Assembly: GCA_021741355.1 (NCBI GenBank)
Contig: JAIOXZ010000005.1
Span: forward strand, 108,107 to 172,106
Length of the DNA stretch: 64,000 bases
Reading direction: 5' to 3'
Source of the DNA: Caulobacter sp.
GTDB lineage: Bacteria > Pseudomonadota > Alphaproteobacteria > Caulobacterales > Caulobacteraceae
The notes beneath the pieces are model-generated. The model was not told the DNA's origin and made no database searches. It was given only the letters and a program-made list of their open reading frames with translations. Below, piece by piece: positions 55,493-64,000 of the stretch (positions are counted from its first letter, which is position 1; each line of letters starts with the position of its first letter). The translations under genes and the position numbers were made by a program.

Positions 55493-56613
55493 CGGAACAC
55501 CGACTTTGGAATATGGGTGACGCGACAGACGAGGTCCGCCTCGCCTGACAGCGCGATCCAGTGGTCGCCGCCGTCGGCCAGTCCGGTCGTGAACGTCACG
55601 CCGTCCAGATACATGCGATCCCGCAGCGGCTCTGTCAGGGCCGGGTTGGGCTCCAACACCGCCACCTGGTCTTCGAGACGCCGGATTCGCGTCGGGTCTG
55701 CGGCGTCGAGAAGCGCCCAGAAGGTGCGGTAGGTTCCGACCGGGCCGCCGCCCTCAACCCCGTGATACAGCACCAGCCAGCCGTCGGACGTCAGCACCGG
55801 TTGCGCCCCGCCGCCGACCTTTTCGCTGGCGAGGGAGTTCCTGCGCGGCCGGATGCCGCCGGTTTCAACGGGCTTCCAGTGCAGGGCGTCGGGCGAGCGC
55901 GCCAGGTTGATCGACGGGCCGCCGCGCCAGTCGCTGTCCGGCGGATAGGCGAAATAGAGCCCGCCGAGCGGTCGGGTCAAAGCCCAGAACGCGCCGTCGA
56001 TCAGCCCCTCGAACAGCAGCATGTCCTTGTTCTGATGGTCCAGGACCATGCCCCCCAGGTCCCAGTCCAGGCCGTTCGCGGAGGTGTAGAGGCCCGTCGA
56101 CTGCCGGTCCGCGCTGATGCAGCAGGCGGTCATGTACCAGGTCTGGCCGATCCGGCTGATGCGCGGATCCTCGACGCCGTATTCCTGCCAGCCGACGCGG
56201 GGCCCGATGGCGCGGTCATAGTGAACGGCGACCACTGACAGTCCGTCGGGCGACAGCTCTACCGGCAGCAACCAGGACAGCGACGTCAGCCCGACCAGCG
56301 GATTGGCCTGCCCCGTCAGGCGGAAGGCCCGCGGGTCGCTGACGTCGACGCCGGCGAGCGGCCGTTCAACGAGATGATAGTCGCGTTCGGGCGTCCAGCG
56401 AATGGCGCGGATCACCTGGCCGGTCACGGGCTCACACAGTCCCTCGGCGACCCTGACCATCATCAGCAGGTTGCCGGACGGCAGGACCGCGAGGCCCGGA
56501 TTGAACGCGCCCAGCACGAAGGTCTCACCGAGCGCCAATCCCCGCCGCAACGGAGAACGCGCCAGATCGACATCATCCGGCGTGAAGATCAGGCGGTCGA
56601 TTTCATGGCGCAT
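55489..56613 (-). CDS. GH130-family glycosidase / phosphorylase
   Basis: A 374-residue five-bladed beta-propeller enzyme of the GH130 type. Key segments are FNPGLAVLPSGNLLMMVRVA, WQEYGVEDPRISRIGQTWYM with the catalytic Asp, DHQNKDMLLFEGLIDGAFWA and GGGAQPVLTSDGWLVLYHGV. GH130 enzymes phosphorolyse or hydrolyse beta-mannosides; substrate not predictable. The start at 56613 (MRHEIDRLIFTPDDVDLARS) is preferred over an in-frame ATG at 56634. Confidence 0.88.
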   Translation of the reverse strand: MRHEIDRLIFTPDDVDLARSPLRRGLALGETFVLGAFNPGLAVLPSGNLLMMVRVAEGLCEPVTGQVIRAIRWTPERDYHLVERPLAGVDVSDPRAFRLTGQANPLVGLTSLSWLLPVELSPDGLSVVAVHYDRAIGPRVGWQEYGVEDPRISRIGQTWYMTACCISADRQSTGLYTSANGLDWDLGGMVLDHQNKDMLLFEGLIDGAFWALTRPLGGLYFAYPPDSDWRGGPSINLARSPDALHWKPVETGGIRPRRNSLASEKVGGGAQPVLTSDGWLVLYHGVEGGGPVGTYRTFWALLDAADPTRIRRLEDQVAVLEPNPALTEPLRDRMYLDGVTFTTGLADGGDHWIALSGEADLVCRVTHIPKSVFR

Positions 56614-56647
56614 CGTGTGTGAACGGCTGCGCAATGGCGCTGTTCCC

Positions 56648-56791
56648 CTCCCTCCCCTTTATGGGGAGGGACAGACCGCAAAGCGGTCAGGGTGGGGAAG
56701 CCGGATGCCGCGATGGATGCTTCAGGATAGCGGCTGACTCCCCCACCCGTCCGGGCTTCGCCCGTCCACCCTCCCCATGAAGGGGCGGGAG
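56648..56791. repeat. TIR element, family 'CTCCCTCCCCTTCAT'
   Basis: CTCCCTCCCCTTTAT and ATGAAGGGGCGGGAG (one and one mismatches to the first copy) enclose a 144-bp core with an inner ACCGCAAAGCGGT hairpin. Much of the core, including ACTCCCCCACCCGTCCG, is shared with the element at 51236-51380. It ends 7 nt from the NUDIX hydrolase stop. Confidence 0.88.
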
Positions 56792-56798
56792 TAAGACC

Positions 56799-57578
56799 TT
56801 ACGCCCGGATGTTGCTCATCGGTTCGACGATCGGGCCGTAGCCGGCGTCCGGCGGGATCACCAGCACTGCGCCGGTCTCACGGCGCTCGACGACCGGCAG
56901 GACCGGGACCAGCGTACGCGCGCCCGCGCGATCGATGGCGTCCTGGGCGCTCGCAGCTTCGGCCAGCAGCTGCAGGTTCATGCGGGTCGGGAAGATGATC
57001 GTCCGTTCGCCGGCCTTTTCCATCTCCAGCGCCCGGGCAGGCGGGATCCATTCGGCGTCGACGGTCTCGTAGCCGTCGCAGACCGCAAGCTGCTCGCCCG
57101 TCGCCCGCACAAGGTAGAACCAGGTGTCGAACCGCTTGGGCATCATGTCCGGCGTGATCCAGCGGGCGAAGGTGGTCAGAGCCCCCAGGTCCAGCTTCAC
57201 ATCCAGTTCCCGGATCAGATCGAGGAACGGACGCTCGTCCTTCGACACCGACTCACGGGCCGCGCCGGCCCGGTCGTCGCCGCAGAAGGGCGCGCCCTTC
57301 GAATCGTTGGCGATGATGATCGCGGCCTCTTCATAGGCTTCGCGGATCGCGGCGATTCGCAGCGGCCGCTTCTCGGCCGGTGTGGCGTCCCAGCCGGTGA
57401 CGTAGCCGGCCCAGGCCTCGTCGTGGTCGCCCGCGTGGGTCTTGCCGCCGGGAAACACCAGGGCGCCGGAGGCGAAGTCGATCTGGTGGTGCCGCTTGAC
57501 CATCAGGACCTCAAAGGTCGGGTCATCGCGGACGAGCAGGATGGTGGCGGCGGGGCGGATAGCGACGGGTTCACTCAT
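56799..57578 (-). CDS. NUDIX hydrolase
   Basis: A 259-residue NUDIX enzyme. The Nudix box is spread as FPGGKTHAGDHDEAWAG plus AAIREAYEEAAIIIAND (the REx2EE core), with a ~20-residue insertion between them as in NUDT7/NUDT19-type CoA or related diphosphatases. The end has a metal-binding and substrate-recognition loop not further assignable. It hydrolyses a nucleotide-diphosphate or CoA substrate. Confidence 0.85.
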   Translation of the reverse strand: MSEPVAIRPAATILLVRDDPTFEVLMVKRHHQIDFASGALVFPGGKTHAGDHDEAWAGYVTGWDATPAEKRPLRIAAIREAYEEAAIIIANDSKGAPFCGDDRAGAARESVSKDERPFLDLIRELDVKLDLGALTTFARWITPDMMPKRFDTWFYLVRATGEQLAVCDGYETVDAEWIPPARALEMEKAGERTIIFPTRMNLQLLAEAASAQDAIDRAGARTLVPVLPVVERRETGAVLVIPPDAGYGPIVEPMSNIRA

Positions 57579-57618
57579 GGGCGTGAGGATCGCGCCTCAA
57601 ACACCCGTTCGGCAAGCC

Positions 57619-58758
57619 TCACGCCACGTCAACGGTCCGGCGGCTTTCGCGCGAGATGCGGTCCATCTTGTCGATCAGATAGTCGACGTCATCGCGCGCC
57701 GTGCCCTGTGGCTGGGTCAAAAAACGCTGCAGCATCCGCTCCTGGAAGCGTTCCCGGTCGCGCAGGCCGCCGTCGAATTCCATCGAATGCCAGGTGTCGA
57801 CACCGGCCCGGAAGGCGGTGAACAACCGCGCCGGCAGCCCGGCGCGATCATAGATGGCGCGCAGACCCAGCGGCCCGGCGTCATGGATCATCAGCCAGGT
57901 CCGGTGATGGGGCACGCCCGCCAGTTCAGCGATCGCGCACTCGAAGAAGGTCATATGGCCGTGCGCCAGCGAGCGCAGCAGCAGCGAGGCCGTCAGCCGC
58001 TGGACCTTGTTCAGGTGCGCCGCGAACGCCTTCGGATCGGCGGCGCGCCCGGCCTGGTCAACCAGATCGACCGTCGCCCGCTCCGTCGCGCCGACGGCGA
58101 TGGTCAGCGCCGTTTCCGGCGACAGGGCGTGGTTGTTCAGCAGGTGGTCGCGGACCTGGTCGCCGACCATGCTGATCAGGCGCTCGGTGACCGCTAGCGG
58201 CAGAACGTTGCGGTAGGCAACCGCCGCCAACACCTGCTCGGACTTTTCGAAGCGGTCCAGCGCGCGCTGCAGCGCCGTTTCCGAGAAGGCGGCATTGTCG
58301 TTGGCGCAGGCCGTCTCGACCGCAGACTCGCCGCCGAAGTCGACGATCGCCCCGGTGACCTTTTCCGACAGTTGCGGACGCTTGGCGATCGCCACCTGGC
58401 GCACCGGTCCGCCGAGCCGGACGATCTCGGCCAGGTCGTCGTCGGTGAAAACCGGCGAGAAGTTGAGCAGCGGCAGGGAGATCGACTCCACGTCCCGCGC
58501 GAGCTTCAGCGCCACGTCGTGCGGCAGGACGTCGGACGATTTCAGCGTCACGGCCAGGGCGCGCCGCACCAGCTCCGCGGCGTCGGCCGCCATGACCCGC
58601 AGGATGTCGGCGGCGATCACCCGCTCTTCGCCGCTCAGCTCCTCGCGGTCGATGGTCCGGCACAGCTTGTGCGCGGCGACGGCCCGCTCATCAGCCGTCG
58701 CGCCCTTCAGAAGGGTGCGCAGATCCACATCCGTAAGTGCCGCCCGTGTCGTGCCCAT
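57619..58758 (-). CDS. DUF2336-domain protein (second copy)
   Basis: A 379-residue helical protein (MGTTRAALTDVDLRTLLKGA). It is a paralogue of 52979-54091, sharing the SFLLRSL/SLLLRSLAHG-type turn, the RLISMVGDQVRDHLLNNHAL block and overall length. Function unknown; in alphaproteobacteria the family is often near signalling genes, and here it lies divergent from a hybrid histidine kinase. Confidence 0.82.
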   Translation of the reverse strand: MGTTRAALTDVDLRTLLKGATADERAVAAHKLCRTIDREELSGEERVIAADILRVMAADAAELVRRALAVTLKSSDVLPHDVALKLARDVESISLPLLNFSPVFTDDDLAEIVRLGGPVRQVAIAKRPQLSEKVTGAIVDFGGESAVETACANDNAAFSETALQRALDRFEKSEQVLAAVAYRNVLPLAVTERLISMVGDQVRDHLLNNHALSPETALTIAVGATERATVDLVDQAGRAADPKAFAAHLNKVQRLTASLLLRSLAHGHMTFFECAIAELAGVPHHRTWLMIHDAGPLGLRAIYDRAGLPARLFTAFRAGVDTWHSMEFDGGLRDRERFQERMLQRFLTQPQGTARDDVDYLIDKMDRISRESRRTVDVA

Positions 58759-58900
58759 ATCGATCCCCGCCCGGCTTCGCCGACGCTGCGTCGATCATCG
58801 ATTGTTAGGCTTAACGATTGCTGACCAGGGATTAACTCTCCTCCTTCACGGCCCGCAAACATCCCTCCCCTAGTGTCCGCGCGTGTCCGAGGGGAATTCC

Positions 58901-60709
58901 GTGTCCGCATCACCCGAACCCGCACGCGCCATTCGCGGCGGAGACGCCGTGACCCTGCAGTCGCTTGAAGCGCAGCGCGGCCTTCTGCCCTACGCCCTGG
59001 CGTTGTTCGCGGTCAGCCTGCCGATCTATGTCTGGGCCGGCAGCTTCGCCCCCAACAGCGTGTGGATGGCCGCCAGCTTCGCGGTCTTCGCGATCAACTG
59101 GGGCGCCTTTTACGCCGTCGTGAACTGGCTGCGCACCGACGATGGCCGGGACGTGGCGCGCCGGGCGCGGGTCCAGATTCTCGGGGGGCTGCTGTGGTCC
59201 GGCGCCTGCGCGCAGATCGCCGCCTTCGCCGAGGGAGCCGGGCCGGCGCGCGAAGCCCTGCTGATGGTCTCGGTGGCCGGCGCCGTGGCCTGCTTCTTCT
59301 TCACCGCGCCATCGCTGGCCGGCCTGCTGATCGTCGGGCCGGTGGCAGCCGCCACACCGCTGATCGGCCTGTTCCGCCACGCAGACAGCCGCCCGGAGGG
59401 CATGCTGGCCTGGGGCGCCCTGGCGCTGACCATGGCCCTGTGCCTGATCCTAAACCGCCTGCTGCGCGGGCAGTTCGCCCTGGCCGCCGAACGCGAAGCC
59501 CTGATCAGCGAGCGGGCGACATCACTGGAAAGGGCCGAGCGGCTGGCCCGCTCCAAGTCGGATATCGTCTCGACCCTGAGCCACGAGATCCGCAACGGCC
59601 TGACCGGCGTCACGCACGTGCTGGCCGCGGCGGTCGGTCAGGGCGGTCGCGCCGCGCCGTCCCGCGAGCAGCTGGCCGCGGCGCTCGACGCCGCCCAGGA
59701 CCTGGTCTCGGTGCTGAATGCAACGCTGGACTCCGAGACCGCCGAAGCCGGACGGCTGGCTCTGGAGCGCGAGCCGTTCGACCCCGTCCGCCTGACCCGC
59801 GACCTGGTGCTGTTGAACCGGCCGCATGCCGCCGCCAAGGGCGTGGAACTGGCCCTGCATGTCGAACCTGCGCTCGAGAACGCCGGCGCCGGCGCGGTGA
59901 TCGGCGACCTGACCCGCACCCGGCAGGTGCTGTCCAATCTGATCGGCAATGCCGTGAAATATACGGTTCGCGGCCGGATCGAGGCGCGCATCGAGCGGCG
60001 CGACGGCGTGATCGCCATCGCCATCGCCGACACCGGCCCCGGTCTGTCCGCCGACGAACTGGAGCAGGCCTATGAGCCGTTCCGCAGGGTCGAGCGCACC
60101 GGCGCCGGTATTCCCGGCGCCGGTCTGGGCCTGTCGCTGGCCCGCCAGCTGGCCGGCCTGATGGGCGGCGCCCTGACCGGTCAGAGCGCCCTGGGCGTCG
60201 GCAGTTGCTTCACGCTGGAACTGCCCTGGAACGAGACCGCGATCGCCCACGGCGAGGATGGCGAGGCCTTCACCGCCCCGGCGCCGCCTTCCCCGCCGGG
60301 ACGGCCGCTGCGCGTGCTGGTGGCGGAGGACGACGCGCTGAACGCCGCGATGCTGCGGGCCATCCTCGAACAGCTCGGCCACCAGGTCGTCGGCGCCAAC
60401 AACGGCCGCCGCGCGCTGGAACTGGCCCAGCTGGCCGACTTCGACCTGCTGATGCTCGACGGCCGGATGCCGCAGATGGACGGCCCGGCGACTGCCGCGG
60501 CTATCCGCGCCCTGCCGACGCTGATCGCCTCGGCCCCGATCATCGCCGTGATCGGCGGCGACGCCGACGAGGCCCGCGAATGTCTCGCCGCCGGCTGTGA
60601 CACCGTCTTGCGCAAGCCCGTGACGGTCGCCGGCGTGGCGCGCGCCGTCGCCGACGCGGCGGCGCGGGTGGGCGGTGACTCCAGAACCGTGGCGCGTTCC
60701 GTGGCGTGA
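58901..60709 (+). CDS. Hybrid sensor histidine kinase
   Basis: A 602-residue membrane kinase. GTG 58901 is chosen because GAGGGG lies 6 nt upstream; an in-frame GTG at 58883 adds 6 residues. About six transmembrane helices (residues ~30-190) precede the HisKA domain with the phospho-His in SKSDIVSTLSHEIRNGLTGV, then the HATPase domain (LIGNAVKY, DTGPGL, GAGLGLSLARQLAG) and a C-terminal receiver (VAEDDALNAAMLRAIL, phospho-Asp in LLMLDGRMPQMDG, Lys in VLRKPVT). A signal sensed in the membrane would be passed to an Hpt protein, possibly the one at 55004. Confidence 0.93.
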   Translation: MSASPEPARAIRGGDAVTLQSLEAQRGLLPYALALFAVSLPIYVWAGSFAPNSVWMAASFAVFAINWGAFYAVVNWLRTDDGRDVARRARVQILGGLLWSGACAQIAAFAEGAGPAREALLMVSVAGAVACFFFTAPSLAGLLIVGPVAAATPLIGLFRHADSRPEGMLAWGALALTMALCLILNRLLRGQFALAAEREALISERATSLERAERLARSKSDIVSTLSHEIRNGLTGVTHVLAAAVGQGGRAAPSREQLAAALDAAQDLVSVLNATLDSETAEAGRLALEREPFDPVRLTRDLVLLNRPHAAAKGVELALHVEPALENAGAGAVIGDLTRTRQVLSNLIGNAVKYTVRGRIEARIERRDGVIAIAIADTGPGLSADELEQAYEPFRRVERTGAGIPGAGLGLSLARQLAGLMGGALTGQSALGVGSCFTLELPWNETAIAHGEDGEAFTAPAPPSPPGRPLRVLVAEDDALNAAMLRAILEQLGHQVVGANNGRRALELAQLADFDLLMLDGRMPQMDGPATAAAIRALPTLIASAPIIAVIGGDADEARECLAAGCDTVLRKPVTVAGVARAVADAAARVGGDSRTVARSVA

Positions 60710-60776
60710 CCCTTTCGCGGTCCGGCGCAGCCCGCCATGATGCCCGCAACAAGAGACCAGGCGGGAGGACGGGCGC

Positions 60777-61970
60777 TTGCTGGGTGGCCTGAGAGTTGTC
60801 GAACTGTCGACCTACATCGCTGCGCCGGGCGCGGCGGGGATCATGGCCGACTGGGGCGCGGAGGTGATCAAGATCGAGCCGCCGGCCGGCGATCCGATGC
60901 GCAACTTCTTCGACGGCCTGTCCGGCCCGGAACACGGCAACCCGGTGTTCGAACTCGACAACCGCGGCAAGCGCGGCGTCGTGCTCGACATATCTTCTCC
61001 TGACGGTCGCGAAGCGGCCCTGCGCCTGGTGGCGACGGCAGACATTTTCCTGACCAACGTCCGTCCGGGCGCCCTGAAGCGCGCCGGCCTCGACTTCGAT
61101 TCGTTGCATGCCCGTCAGCCGGCGCTGATCTACTGCAGCCTGACCGGCTACGGTCTGCAAGGCGCTGATGCGGACCGTGCGGGCATGGATGTGGCCGCCT
61201 TCTGGTCGCGGGCCGGGGTCGGCGCGATCACCGCGCCCAAGGGCGTCGAGCCCTTCCCCATCCGTACGGCGATGGGCGATCACATCACCTCGCTCAGCAC
61301 GGTCGCGGCGATCCTGGCGGCCGTGCACGAGCGGCACACGACCGGCGTCGGGCGGCTGGTCGAGACATCCCTGCTGCGGACAGGCGTCTATTCGATCGGC
61401 TCGGACATGGCGATCCAGCTGCGCTTCGGGAAGCTGGCCTCGACACGGCCGCGCGCCCAGGCCGTCCAGCCGCTGGCCAACTTCTTCAAGACCGCCGACG
61501 GACGCTGGATCTGCCTGCTGGTGCGCACAGGCGGCAAGGACTGGCCGCAGATCGCCGCCGCCGTCGGCCGGTCGGACCTGGTGAACGATCCGCTGTTCGC
61601 CTCCAGCCGCGACCGCCGCCACAACGCGCCCGCGCTGGTGGACATTCTCGATCAGGCCTTCGGCGCATTCAGCTACGAGGACATCGCCGCGCGGCTCGAC
61701 GAGTACGACATCACCTGGGCGCCGTATCAGACGCCAGGCGAACTGACGCGCGACCCGCAGGCGGACGCCGCGGGCTGTTTCGTCCAGACGCCGGACGGCA
61801 GAGGCGGCAGCTTCCGCGCGCCCGCCTCGCCGGCCCGGTTCTCCGGCTATGACGACACGCCGCGGTCAGGCCCGCCCGCGCTGGGCGAGCATACGGACGC
61901 CGTGCTGGCGGAGCTTGGCTATTCGGAGAGTGACATCGCCGCGCTGCGCGCCAGCAAGGCCGTCGCCTAA
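60777..61970 (+). CDS. CaiB/BaiF family III CoA-transferase
   Basis: A 397-residue CoA-transferase starting at TTG 60777, with GGGAGGACGGGCGC upstream. It has VVELSTYIAAPGAAGIMADW and EVIKIEPPAGDPMRNFFDGL at the start, RPGALKRAGLDFDSLHARQP, and the catalytic Asp in ADRAGMDVAAFWSRAG. It moves CoA between carboxylic acids. Its 3' end overlaps the convergent transglycosylase gene by 4 nt. Confidence 0.9.
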   Translation: MLGGLRVVELSTYIAAPGAAGIMADWGAEVIKIEPPAGDPMRNFFDGLSGPEHGNPVFELDNRGKRGVVLDISSPDGREAALRLVATADIFLTNVRPGALKRAGLDFDSLHARQPALIYCSLTGYGLQGADADRAGMDVAAFWSRAGVGAITAPKGVEPFPIRTAMGDHITSLSTVAAILAAVHERHTTGVGRLVETSLLRTGVYSIGSDMAIQLRFGKLASTRPRAQAVQPLANFFKTADGRWICLLVRTGGKDWPQIAAAVGRSDLVNDPLFASSRDRRHNAPALVDILDQAFGAFSYEDIAARLDEYDITWAPYQTPGELTRDPQADAAGCFVQTPDGRGGSFRAPASPARFSGYDDTPRSGPPALGEHTDAVLAELGYSESDIAALRASKAVA

Positions 61971-62809
61971 CGGTCTTTACTGGCGTCGGAGAGGACGCGG
62001 AGCATCTCGGCCGTCAGCAGCGAGGAGCCGAGACTGCGTCCGCCGCCGGCGCCGCCACCGCCGCCCAGGCCCCCGCTGTCAACGCCCTGTGACCCGCGCA
62101 GGATGAAGTCGACGAGGGCGTCCTGCTGGCGCGCGGCCTGGTCGGTCCGGCGGGCTCCGGCGTACTGGACGAAACCCTGGTCGGGTCGCACCTGCGGCGC
62201 GGCGATGCCGTCGCCGGCGTTGCGCGTCAGGTTATTGTAGACCTCCGCCACCGTGACCGGACGGCCGTCGCGATAGAAGATCGACCGGTTGGCGGCGGCG
62301 GCTTCCGGGAACAGCGCCGCGGCGCTGGCGCCCGGACTGGTGCGCGTCGCCGAAATCAGCCTCGCGGACCCTTGCGGCCCAAGGAAGTGCGCCGCGTAGA
62401 GCTCGCCCGCGGTCGGCTGGCGACCGATCCGGCCCGCGAGATAGGCCGCATGGTCACTGGCCAGTTCGCCGGCCATCAGCGAGGCGGCGTGCGGGTCGAA
62501 GCGCAGGTTCATCACCGCCTTGCGGGCTTCGTCGCCGTTGACCCGATAGCGCCCGTCCGACCCGACCGTGATCAGGTCGGCGTAACGAGCGTAGCCGTAC
62601 TTTGATCCGTGTTTCTTCAGCGTCGACAGCCAGGTCTGTTCGACAAACTGAAACAGGCCGGCGGCCGAAGATGTCGGGGCCTTGGCGGAGGGATTGTAAC
62701 CGCTCTCACGACTGGCCGTGCGCATCAGGAACGAGAAATCGACGCCCGTCGCCTGCGACGCGCGCTGAATAGCCGCTTCAACGACTCCACGGATTCCCTG
62801 AACCGCCAT
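61967..62809 (-). CDS. Lytic transglycosylase, SLT domain (PleA-like)
   Basis: A 280-residue protein. The SLT fold is at about residues 15-180: the catalytic Glu is in LMRTASRESGYNPSAKAPTS, followed by SAAGLFQFVEQTWLSTLKKH. The C-terminal part is Gly-rich (GGLGGGGGAGGGRSL) and ends with a helix (AEMLRVLSDASKDR). Caulobacter PleA is a transglycosylase of this general sort required for pili and flagella at the pole; the CtrA box upstream supports such a role, but the orthology is inference. No clear signal peptide is seen. Confidence 0.82.
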   Translation of the reverse strand: MAVQGIRGVVEAAIQRASQATGVDFSFLMRTASRESGYNPSAKAPTSSAAGLFQFVEQTWLSTLKKHGSKYGYARYADLITVGSDGRYRVNGDEARKAVMNLRFDPHAASLMAGELASDHAAYLAGRIGRQPTAGELYAAHFLGPQGSARLISATRTSPGASAAALFPEAAAANRSIFYRDGRPVTVAEVYNNLTRNAGDGIAAPQVRPDQGFVQYAGARRTDQAARQQDALVDFILRGSQGVDSGGLGGGGGAGGGRSLGSSLLTAEMLRVLSDASKDR

Positions 62810-62833
62810 GGGTGGAGTCCTGGGGCGCCATGG

Positions 62834-62852
62834 TTAACCGCCAGTTAACCAT
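62834..62852. promoter_or_regulatory. Perfect CtrA box, transglycosylase / TonB-like divergent region
   Basis: GGTTAACCGCCAGTTAACC is TTAA-N7-TTAA with flanking CC on both sides, nearly symmetric, and continues into TTAACCAT. It lies 25 nt upstream of the transglycosylase start and about 140 nt upstream of the TonB-like gene. Its position makes the transglycosylase the likelier target. Confidence 0.82.
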
Positions 62853-62990
62853 GATTGACCGTCGCGCGCCGGCCCGGCCCAAATAAACGAACGTTTGTTG
62901 AAAGTGCTTCGCAGTTACAGTTTTTGGTTGCGGGAGCGCCGGATCGGGATGACGCTGCGTCAACCACAACAAGACCCAGGGAGGGTCGTC

Positions 62991-63704
62991 ATGGTCGCTC
63001 AGCAGGTGCTTCCCTTTCACCCCGGGACGGAGCGTCGCCGGCGACTCTCCGCCGGGACCGCGATGGCCATCGGCCTGTCGGTCAGTGTCCATGTCGCCCT
63101 CGGCGTCTATCTGGCCGTGGCGGCGTTCAATGCGATGCCCACGCCGATGACGTTCGATGATCCCATCGAGGGGACAATCGAGACCTTCGAACGCGAAAAG
63201 CCCAAGCCGGTCGTCGATGAGGTCAAGCCGGTCGAGCGGCAGCAGTCGGCCATCAACATCCATGATCCTGTCGCGTCCGACCCCGTGGGCGTGGAGACGC
63301 TCGCCGCGACGCCGTCATCGGGCAACGAGACGACGGCCGATCCGATCACCACGCTCGACCCCGGCCCTATCACGCAAGACGAGGGCGTCACGGTGCCGGA
63401 GACGCCGGTGATCAGCCACCCCGAGTGGCTCCGCAAGCCGACCGGCGCGCAGATGGCGCGCGTGTTCCCGGACCGCGCCGAACGGCTGGGCGTCGCGGGC
63501 AAGGCAACCCTCGCCTGCATCGTCGCCGCGAACGGCACGGTCGGCGGCTGCCAGGTCGTTTCCGAGGATCCCGGTGACTTCGGGTTCGGCAAGGCCGCGC
63601 TCAAGCTGCAGCCCTACTTCCGTATGAAGCCGCAGATGGTCGATGGCCGGGCGGTCGACGGCGCCGTGGTCAAGATCCCGGTCCGCTTCGACCTGCCGGA
63701 GTAA
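62991..63704 (+). CDS. TonB-like protein
   Basis: A 237-residue protein starting at ATG 62991 (GGGAGGGTC upstream). One transmembrane helix ([20 protein letters not shown], residues ~24-43) is followed by a Pro/Glu/Asp-rich periplasmic linker ([20 protein letters not shown]) and a TonB C-terminal domain (about residues 155-235: [33 protein letters not shown]). It would carry energy from the inner membrane to outer-membrane receptors. No exbB or exbD is adjacent. Confidence 0.88.
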   Translation: MVAQQVLPFHPGTERRRRLSAGTAMAIGLSVSVHVALGVYLAVAAFNAMPTPMTFDDPIEGTIETFEREKPKPVVDEVKPVERQQSAINIHDPVASDPVGVETLAATPSSGNETTADPITTLDPGPITQDEGVTVPETPVISHPEWLRKPTGAQMARVFPDRAERLGVAGKATLACIVAANGTVGGCQVVSEDPGDFGFGKAALKLQPYFRMKPQMVDGRAVDGAVVKIPVRFDLPE

Positions 63705-63711
63705 GGTGAAC

Positions 63712-63739
63712 GGGGACATGCACTTCAGTGCGTGTCCCC
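63712..63739. repeat. GGGGACAYGTAC palindrome, single copy
   Basis: GGGGACATGCACT-TC-AGTGCGTGTCCCC lies 7 nt after the TonB-like stop and has the same CTTCAGT core and GGCT flank as the copy at 11083-11110; two compensating changes (T to C and A to G) keep the stem paired. Confidence 0.85.
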
Positions 63740-63915
63740 GGCTCGCCGAGGCTGGTGGATAGACGCTGACGTTGGAGTCCCGTTGGGAACGGCTCGGCGA
63801 GGGTCCGTTTGCGGGCCTGGAGCCAATGACCGGGTTCTATCCGTTGCGGACCTCCCCCCCTTTTTTTTCCGCTCATCCTCGCGGAAGCGAGGACCCAGGT
63901 TTAAGGCCGGTGCAC
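63740..63915. other. Intergenic stretch with a poly-C/poly-T run and a repeat-like end
   Basis: No gene seen. The region holds a run of C then T (CCCCCC then TTTTTTTT, about 63855-63869) and CTCATCCTCGCGGAAGCGAG near 63871-63890, an inverted repeat (CTCGCGGAAGCGAG) of a type common in repeated intergenic elements. Confidence 0.5.
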
Positions 63916-64000
63916 TCACGGTCGGGGATGTCTGGCGCTCAGCAAATCTTCTGATAGCGGTTCCGCCCCTCCGGGATTGGCCTTCTCGATCAGCACGATC
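63916..64000 (-). CDS. Possible 3' end of a minus-strand gene (partial)
   Basis: On the minus strand the frame from 63999 reads IVLIEKANPGGAEPLSEDLL then SARHPRP before TGA at 63916, with high third-position GC in the first half. It is cut by the window edge. Too short for family assignment; it may be chance. Confidence 0.3.
   Translation of the reverse strand, partial: IVLIEKANPGGAEPLSEDLLSARHPRP

Noticed and set aside
58795..58840. CtrA box between the second DUF2336 gene and the hybrid kinase
   Set aside because: TTAA occurs twice but 18 bases apart, not 7.

Overview
This GC-rich, densely coding window comes from an alphaproteobacterium, most likely a member of Caulobacterales (Caulobacter/Phenylobacterium-like). 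The reasons are the flagellin cluster with the Caulobacter-type order (FlaEY, a flagellin-modifying acetyltransferase, FljJ, FlaG, FljK, FljL, FlaF, FlbT, FlbA), CtrA-type TTAA-N7-TTAA boxes, a direct-repeat GTTC-N7-GTTC LexA box and two DUF2336 proteins. The assignment rests on recognised protein families and motifs, not on a database search. I saw no rRNA, tRNA, CRISPR array or complete insertion sequence.

Layout. Bases 1-9857 hold the flagellin region. Two flagellin genes (fljK- and fljL-like) have clear sigma-54 promoters and hairpin-bearing leaders of about 60 nt, which are plausible targets for the mRNA-binding regulator FlbT encoded just upstream. A perfect CtrA box lies between flbT and the divergent flbA. 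Bases 9.9-14.8 kb carry a MoxR ATPase, a VapBC toxin-antitoxin pair with its operator, a universal stress protein under a perfect Fnr/FixK box, an HD hydrolase and the remnant of a phosphatase gene. Bases 14.8-25 kb carry a NUDIX-type (NrtR-like) regulator, a sterol desaturase-family protein, two tandem outer-membrane barrels, a KAS III enzyme, an M48 protease, an unknown protein with two winged-helix repeats, a Tat-exported class V PLP enzyme, a SemiSWEET transporter and a frameshifted VIT1/CCC1-family gene.

Bases 25-44 kb are mostly housekeeping: ppdK, glyQ-glyS (glyS has a compositionally foreign internal segment), a fasciclin protein, glnK-amtB, ispE, a frameshifted TPR lipoprotein, ETF-ubiquinone oxidoreductase, a family-4-like uracil-DNA glycosylase, an old yellow enzyme and an ABC-2 exporter. 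Bases 44-64 kb hold a soluble lytic transglycosylase, a small glycosyltransferase, a radical SAM protein under a LexA box, an RlmD/TrmA-type methyltransferase, two glycine-zipper proteins, tlyA, glpK, two DUF2336 proteins, nadK, an Hpt protein, a GH130 enzyme, a hybrid histidine kinase, a CoA-transferase, a second lytic transglycosylase and a TonB-like protein. The last two diverge from a perfect CtrA box.

A recurring theme is a rich set of small intergenic palindromes. One family (GGGGACAYGTAC hairpins) sits immediately next to stop codons, mostly between convergent genes. At least three further families of 90-150 bp terminal-inverted-repeat elements are scattered through the window. Two genes carry apparent single-base frameshifts, which are either real decay or assembly errors.
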